Below, piece by piece: positions 4,695 through 7,440 of a DNA stretch of 7,440 nt. The notes below the pieces were generated by a model, which was not told the DNA's origin, made no database searches, and saw nothing but the letters and a program-made list of their open reading frames with translations. The stretch is from Actinomycetota bacterium (GTDB lineage: Bacteria; Actinomycetota; Actinomycetes; Propionibacteriales; Nocardioidaceae), in contig WLIH01000117.1 of the NCBI GenBank assembly GCA_009702305.1, positions 1 to 7,440 on the forward strand, in the 5' to 3' direction. Positions within the stretch are counted from its first letter, which is position 1; each line of letters begins with the position of its first letter. A program made the position numbers and the translations under genes.

Positions 4695-6306
4695 CCAGTT
4701 CAACGCCTTCGTCGTCGGACCCGCCACGTGGGTGCCCGGGCGACCCGGCGGACCGCTGACCGGGCTGACGGTCGCCGTGAAGGACGTCATCGACGTCGCC
4801 GGTCTGCCCACGCGACACGGGCTCTGCGTCGATGCGGCGCCGGCCGGTGCCTCGGCAGCGGCCGTCGCGGCTGTCGTGGCCGCCGGTGCGACCTGCGTCG
4901 GCAAGACCGCGACCGACCAGCTGGCCTTCGGTCTGAGCGGCCTCGACACCGCCGGTGCCGCTCCCCGCAACCCGCGCCACGAGGACCGACTCCCCGGCGG
5001 GTCGTCCTCGGGCGCCGCTGCGGCGGTCGCGGGTGGGTTGGTCGACGTCGCGATCGGCACCGACACCGCCGGCTCGGTGCGCGTCCCGGCGTCGTACTGC
5101 TCGATCGTCGGCTTCCGACCCACCCACGGCAGCGTCTCGGTCGACGGGGTCGCGGCGCTCGCCCCGGACTTCGACACGGTGGGCTGGCTCGCGTCGAGCG
5201 TGCACCTCGCGCAGGCCGTGGGCGACGTGCTGCTGCCCGACGACACCGCGACGGTGACCACGCCCACCGAGCTGCTGTTGCTCGTGGAAGCGCTCGACGC
5301 CCTCGACCCGGCCGACGCCGCCGGCATCCGCCGTGGCGTCACGGCGCTCGCGCAGGTGTGGGGCGTGCCGGTGCGCAGCATGCGGCTCGGCTCCTCCGTG
5401 GCCGAGGTCGGCGCCGCCTTCCGCGGCGACCAGCTCGCGCAGATCGCCGCCCGGCATCCCGCGGTGTCCCTGCCCGCCGGTCTGGTCGCCGCCGTGCGAG
5501 AGCGCTTCGACCAGGCGCACGCCGGTGCGGCCGGGTCGCCGACGGCAGCGCGCATCGCGGCACGCTCCAGCCTCGAGCCCCTGCTCGCCGCGCTCGCAGG
5601 CGGCGCGGTGCTGGCCCTGCCGGCCGCGGCTGGTCCCGCGCCGCGGCTCGAGGACGTCACGTCGGCGTCGTACGCCGAGCACCGCGCCACGACCGTGGCG
5701 CTGAACGCGATCGCCGGCCTGCTCGGCGCGCCGAGCCTCGTGCTTCCGACCCCCGCTGATGACGCGAGCGACGCCCCCGGTGTCGGGCTGGCACTCGTGG
5801 CCGCGCCAGGGGCCGATCGGATGTTGCTGGCCGCGGCTGGGCGCTCCGAGCTGCCCGATGCCGAGATCGCGCCGCTCGGCTCCGAGTCGCTGCGCAGCGC
5901 CTTCTACGACTACGAGGCGGCCTTCGTGCGCCATGACCTCGCCGCCCTGTCCGACCAGTTCGCGCCGGGGCCGTCGACGATCCGCTTCGCACCCGACGGT
6001 GCCGCCTACGGCCGCACCGCGATCGACGCGCGACGAGCTGCCGCGCCGTCCGCCGCGCAGCCGCGCGACGTCGTGCGACTGACCTTCTCCCACCTGGGGC
6101 CCGACGTCGGGGTGACCGCGCTGGAGTACCAGCGCGCTAGCGGCGTACGAGGTCTCCAGACCCAGACATGGCAGCGCCGAGACGGCAGGTGGCGAGTCGT
6201 GCTCGCCCACGTGTCGCTGCTCGGCGATGTCGAACAGGTACCGATCTCGGCAGGTCCCGTCCCCACCCACCGCACCACTAGCGCAAAGGAAGTAACCCCA
6301 CGATGA
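4687..6306 (+). CDS. Amidase-signature hydrolase fused to a C-terminal AtzH/HpxZ-like (DUF3225) domain
   Basis: This 539-residue protein has two parts. Residues about 20-395 are an amidase-signature enzyme with the full Ser-cisSer-Lys triad: Lys32 in VAVKDVIDVAG, Ser106 in GGSSSG, and nucleophile Ser130 in GTDTAGSVRVPA, followed by GFRPTHG. It is closest in style to the AtzE/HpxY group, which act on carboxybiuret- or ureide-type amides. Residues about 402-512 (from LRSAFYDYEAAFVRHDLAAL to QTQTWQRRDGRWRVVLAHVSLL) match the small SnoaL-like AtzH/HpxZ family: the FYxYE start, IRF.PDGAAYGR.AI.ARR middle and the QTW...WR.V.AHVS ending are diagnostic. In other bacteria AtzE/AtzH or HpxY/HpxZ are separate adjacent genes. 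The ATG at 4687 follows a GGGGG-rich ribosome binding site and overlaps the flavoprotein by 8 bases; an in-frame ATG at 4633 lies deep in that gene. The end overlaps the lipoprotein start by 4 bases (ATGA). Hydrolysis of a C-N bond in a ureide intermediate is inferred. Confidence 0.9.
   Translation: MPDQFNAFVVGPATWVPGRPGGPLTGLTVAVKDVIDVAGLPTRHGLCVDAAPAGASAAAVAAVVAAGATCVGKTATDQLAFGLSGLDTAGAAPRNPRHEDRLPGGSSSGAAAAVAGGLVDVAIGTDTAGSVRVPASYCSIVGFRPTHGSVSVDGVAALAPDFDTVGWLASSVHLAQAVGDVLLPDDTATVTTPTELLLLVEALDALDPADAAGIRRGVTALAQVWGVPVRSMRLGSSVAEVGAAFRGDQLAQIAARHPAVSLPAGLVAAVRERFDQAHAGAAGSPTAARIAARSSLEPLLAALAGGAVLALPAAAGPAPRLEDVTSASYAEHRATTVALNAIAGLLGAPSLVLPTPADDASDAPGVGLALVAAPGADRMLLAAAGRSELPDAEIAPLGSESLRSAFYDYEAAFVRHDLAALSDQFAPGPSTIRFAPDGAAYGRTAIDARRAAAPSAAQPRDVVRLTFSHLGPDVGVTALEYQRASGVRGLQTQTWQRRDGRWRVVLAHVSLLGDVEQVPISAGPVPTHRTTSAKEVTPR
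6285..6292 (+). promoter_or_regulatory. Ribosome binding site of the BMP lipoprotein gene
   Basis: AAAGGAAG lies within the last codons of the amidase gene, with its GGAAG core ending 10 bases before the ATG at 6303. It is the most consensus-like ribosome binding site in the window. It sets the lipoprotein start and suggests this product is made in higher amounts than the upstream enzymes, as is usual for a binding protein. Confidence 0.75.
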
Positions 6307-7391
6307 ACGGCACCTTGCTCAGGACCGCCTTGACCGTCGCCGCCACCGGCACCCTCCTCGCGGCGCTCGCCGGATGCTCGGACGCACCCGCCGAGAGCAG
6401 CAGCGACAAGCCGGAGACTGCCGCCAGCACGTTCCTCCCCTGCATCGCAGCCACCGTCGGCGGCTTCGCCGACCGCTCCTTCAACCAGCTCAACCGCGCG
6501 GGCATGCAGAGCGCCGCCGACGCCCTCGACGTCGAGATGAAGGGCGTCGAGTCCCGCACGCAGGACGACTACGCCGGCAACCTGGCCAGCCTGGCCGGCC
6601 AGGGGTGCTCCGTCATCGAGGCCGTCGGCTTCGACATGGCCGCCGACACGCAGGCGGCGGCGAAGGAGAACACCGACGTCGACTACCTGATGGTCGACGC
6701 CACCCTCTCCGATGCCGACGGTCAGGAGGTGACGCTGCCCAACGTGAAGCCGATGCTCTTCGAGACCGGCGCCCCGTCGTACCTCGCGGGCTACCTCGCC
6801 GCGGGCACCACCACCTCGGGCAAGGTCGGCGTCTACGGCGGCATCCAGATCCCGCCCGTCACGGCCTTCATGGACGGCTTCGCCCAAGGCGTCGCTGCCT
6901 ACAACGAGGCCCACGACGCCGAGGTCGAGGTCGTCGGCTGGGACGTCGAGAAGCAGGACGGCCTGTTCGTCGGCAACTTCGAGGACGCCAACGCCGCCCG
7001 CTCGCTCTCGGAGAACATGTTCTCCCAGGGCGTCGACGTGATCATGCCGGTCGCCGGGGGTCTCTTCTCCGGCACGGCCGAGGCGATCAAGGACTCGGGC
7101 GAGGACATCGCCCTGATCGGCGTCAACGACGACGGCTACGAGGTCGCACCCGAGTACGCCGGCATGTTCTTGACCTCGGTGCTGAAGAACATGGCCGTCG
7201 CGACGGAGGATGTCGTGACCGAGATCGCCGACAACGGCTTCGACAACACGACCTACCTCGGCACGATCACCAACAACGGTGTCGGGATCGCGCCGTACCA
7301 CGACTGGGACGCCAAGGTGAGCGACGAGCTGAAGGCCGAGGTCGCCGACCTGCAGCAGCAGTTCGTCGACGGAGATCTCACCCTGAGCTGA
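6303..7391 (+). CDS. BMP/PnrA-family ABC-transporter substrate-binding lipoprotein
   Basis: This is a 362-residue exported lipoprotein. The signal peptide has Arg7, a hydrophobic core (ALTVAATGTLLAAL) and lipobox LAGC with Cys25 as the acylated residue; a Ser/Glu-rich linker follows to about residue 42. The mature part is a BMP (basic membrane protein/Med/PnrA) domain. Seen in order are GGFADRSFNQLNRAGMQSA (Asp57, Phe60 and Asn61 are family-typical ligand-side residues), DDYAGNLASLAGQGC, AGYLAAGTTTSGKVGVYGGI, the VGNFEDANAARSLSENMFSQGVDVIMPVAGG block and ALIGVNDDGYE. Characterised members bind purine or other nucleosides, or related small molecules, and deliver them to ABC importers. The gene overlaps the amidase stop by 4 bases. 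The permease and ATPase genes are expected downstream of the window. Ligand identity is inferred only to the level of a nucleoside, nucleobase or ureide-like compound. Confidence 0.93.
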   Translation: MNGTLLRTALTVAATGTLLAALAGCSDAPAESSSDKPETAASTFLPCIAATVGGFADRSFNQLNRAGMQSAADALDVEMKGVESRTQDDYAGNLASLAGQGCSVIEAVGFDMAADTQAAAKENTDVDYLMVDATLSDADGQEVTLPNVKPMLFETGAPSYLAGYLAAGTTTSGKVGVYGGIQIPPVTAFMDGFAQGVAAYNEAHDAEVEVVGWDVEKQDGLFVGNFEDANAARSLSENMFSQGVDVIMPVAGGLFSGTAEAIKDSGEDIALIGVNDDGYEVAPEYAGMFLTSVLKNMAVATEDVVTEIADNGFDNTTYLGTITNNGVGIAPYHDWDAKVSDELKAEVADLQQQFVDGDLTLS

Positions 7392-7394
7392 CCA

Positions 7395-7424
7395 GCCCGA
7401 CCGTCCGAACGCCCGACCATCCGA
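7395..7424. repeat. Short imperfect direct repeat after the lipoprotein gene
   Basis: GCCCGACCGTCCGA at 7395-7408 and GCCCGACCATCCGA at 7411-7424 differ at one of 14 bases, and further CCGACC-like units run to the window end. No hairpin followed by a T-run is seen in the 49 bases after the stop, so transcription probably continues into the next gene. This may simply be low-complexity spacer. Confidence 0.6.
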
Positions 7425-7440
7425 CCGCCGACGACCGACG

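Noticed and set aside
3204..5690. Very long open frame on the minus strand, opposite the flavoprotein and amidase genes, and a similar one at 4543-6270.
   Set aside because: Their translations are low-complexity Arg/Ala/Gly/Pro-rich with no recognisable domain, while the plus-strand frames carry clear catalytic motifs. Long antisense frames are expected at this GC content.
5881..6306. A separate small gene for the AtzH/HpxZ-like segment.
   Set aside because: The segment is in frame with the amidase with no stop, start signal or ribosome binding site between them, so it is a fusion.
1..7440. tRNA, rRNA, CRISPR array, insertion sequence or attachment site.
   Set aside because: No cloverleaf-like sequence, regularly spaced repeat array, transposase motif or terminal inverted repeat was seen; the window is almost fully occupied by the eight coding regions.

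Overview
The window is very GC-rich and densely coded, with GC-biased third codon positions, a lipobox lipoprotein and compact overlapping genes. This fits a high-GC actinobacterium, possibly a Nocardioides-like member of the Propionibacteriales. That assignment is inferred from composition and gene style; no rRNA or marker gene is present.

The left part (1-1690) is a minus-strand operon of three genes. A short-chain dehydrogenase/reductase (SDR) is followed 2 bases later by a TetR regulator. The regulator overlaps by 4 bases a small membrane protein that resembles the EXPERA/emopamil-binding family and is cut by the window edge. The SDR is unusual because the catalytic Tyr of YxxxK reads His. 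A 163-base divergent intergenic region separates this operon from the rest.

The right part (1854-7391) is a plus-strand set of five genes: a GntR regulator with a HutC/UTRA-type effector domain, a ureidoglycolate-lyase (AllA)-like protein, an FAD/NAD(P)H monooxygenase-like flavoprotein, an amidase fused to a C-terminal AtzH/HpxZ-like (DUF3225) domain, and a BMP/PnrA-family substrate-binding lipoprotein. The last three are joined by short overlaps (8 and 4 bases). Between the regulator and the AllA-like gene lie two perfect 15-bp palindromes (ACTTGTC-N-GACAAGT), 22 bp centre to centre. They form a clear double operator that probably controls the four downstream genes.

Read together, the right part looks like the start of an uptake and breakdown operon for a small nitrogen-rich compound such as a purine, pyrimidine, hydantoin or ureide. 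The BMP protein would capture the compound for an ABC transporter encoded beyond the window. The flavoprotein would oxidise it, and the amidase-AtzH-like fusion and AllA-like lyase would dismantle ureide or carboxyurea-type intermediates. The gene families are read from the sequence; the pathway and its substrate are inference. The combination does not match any complete pathway I know and is the most interesting part of the window.
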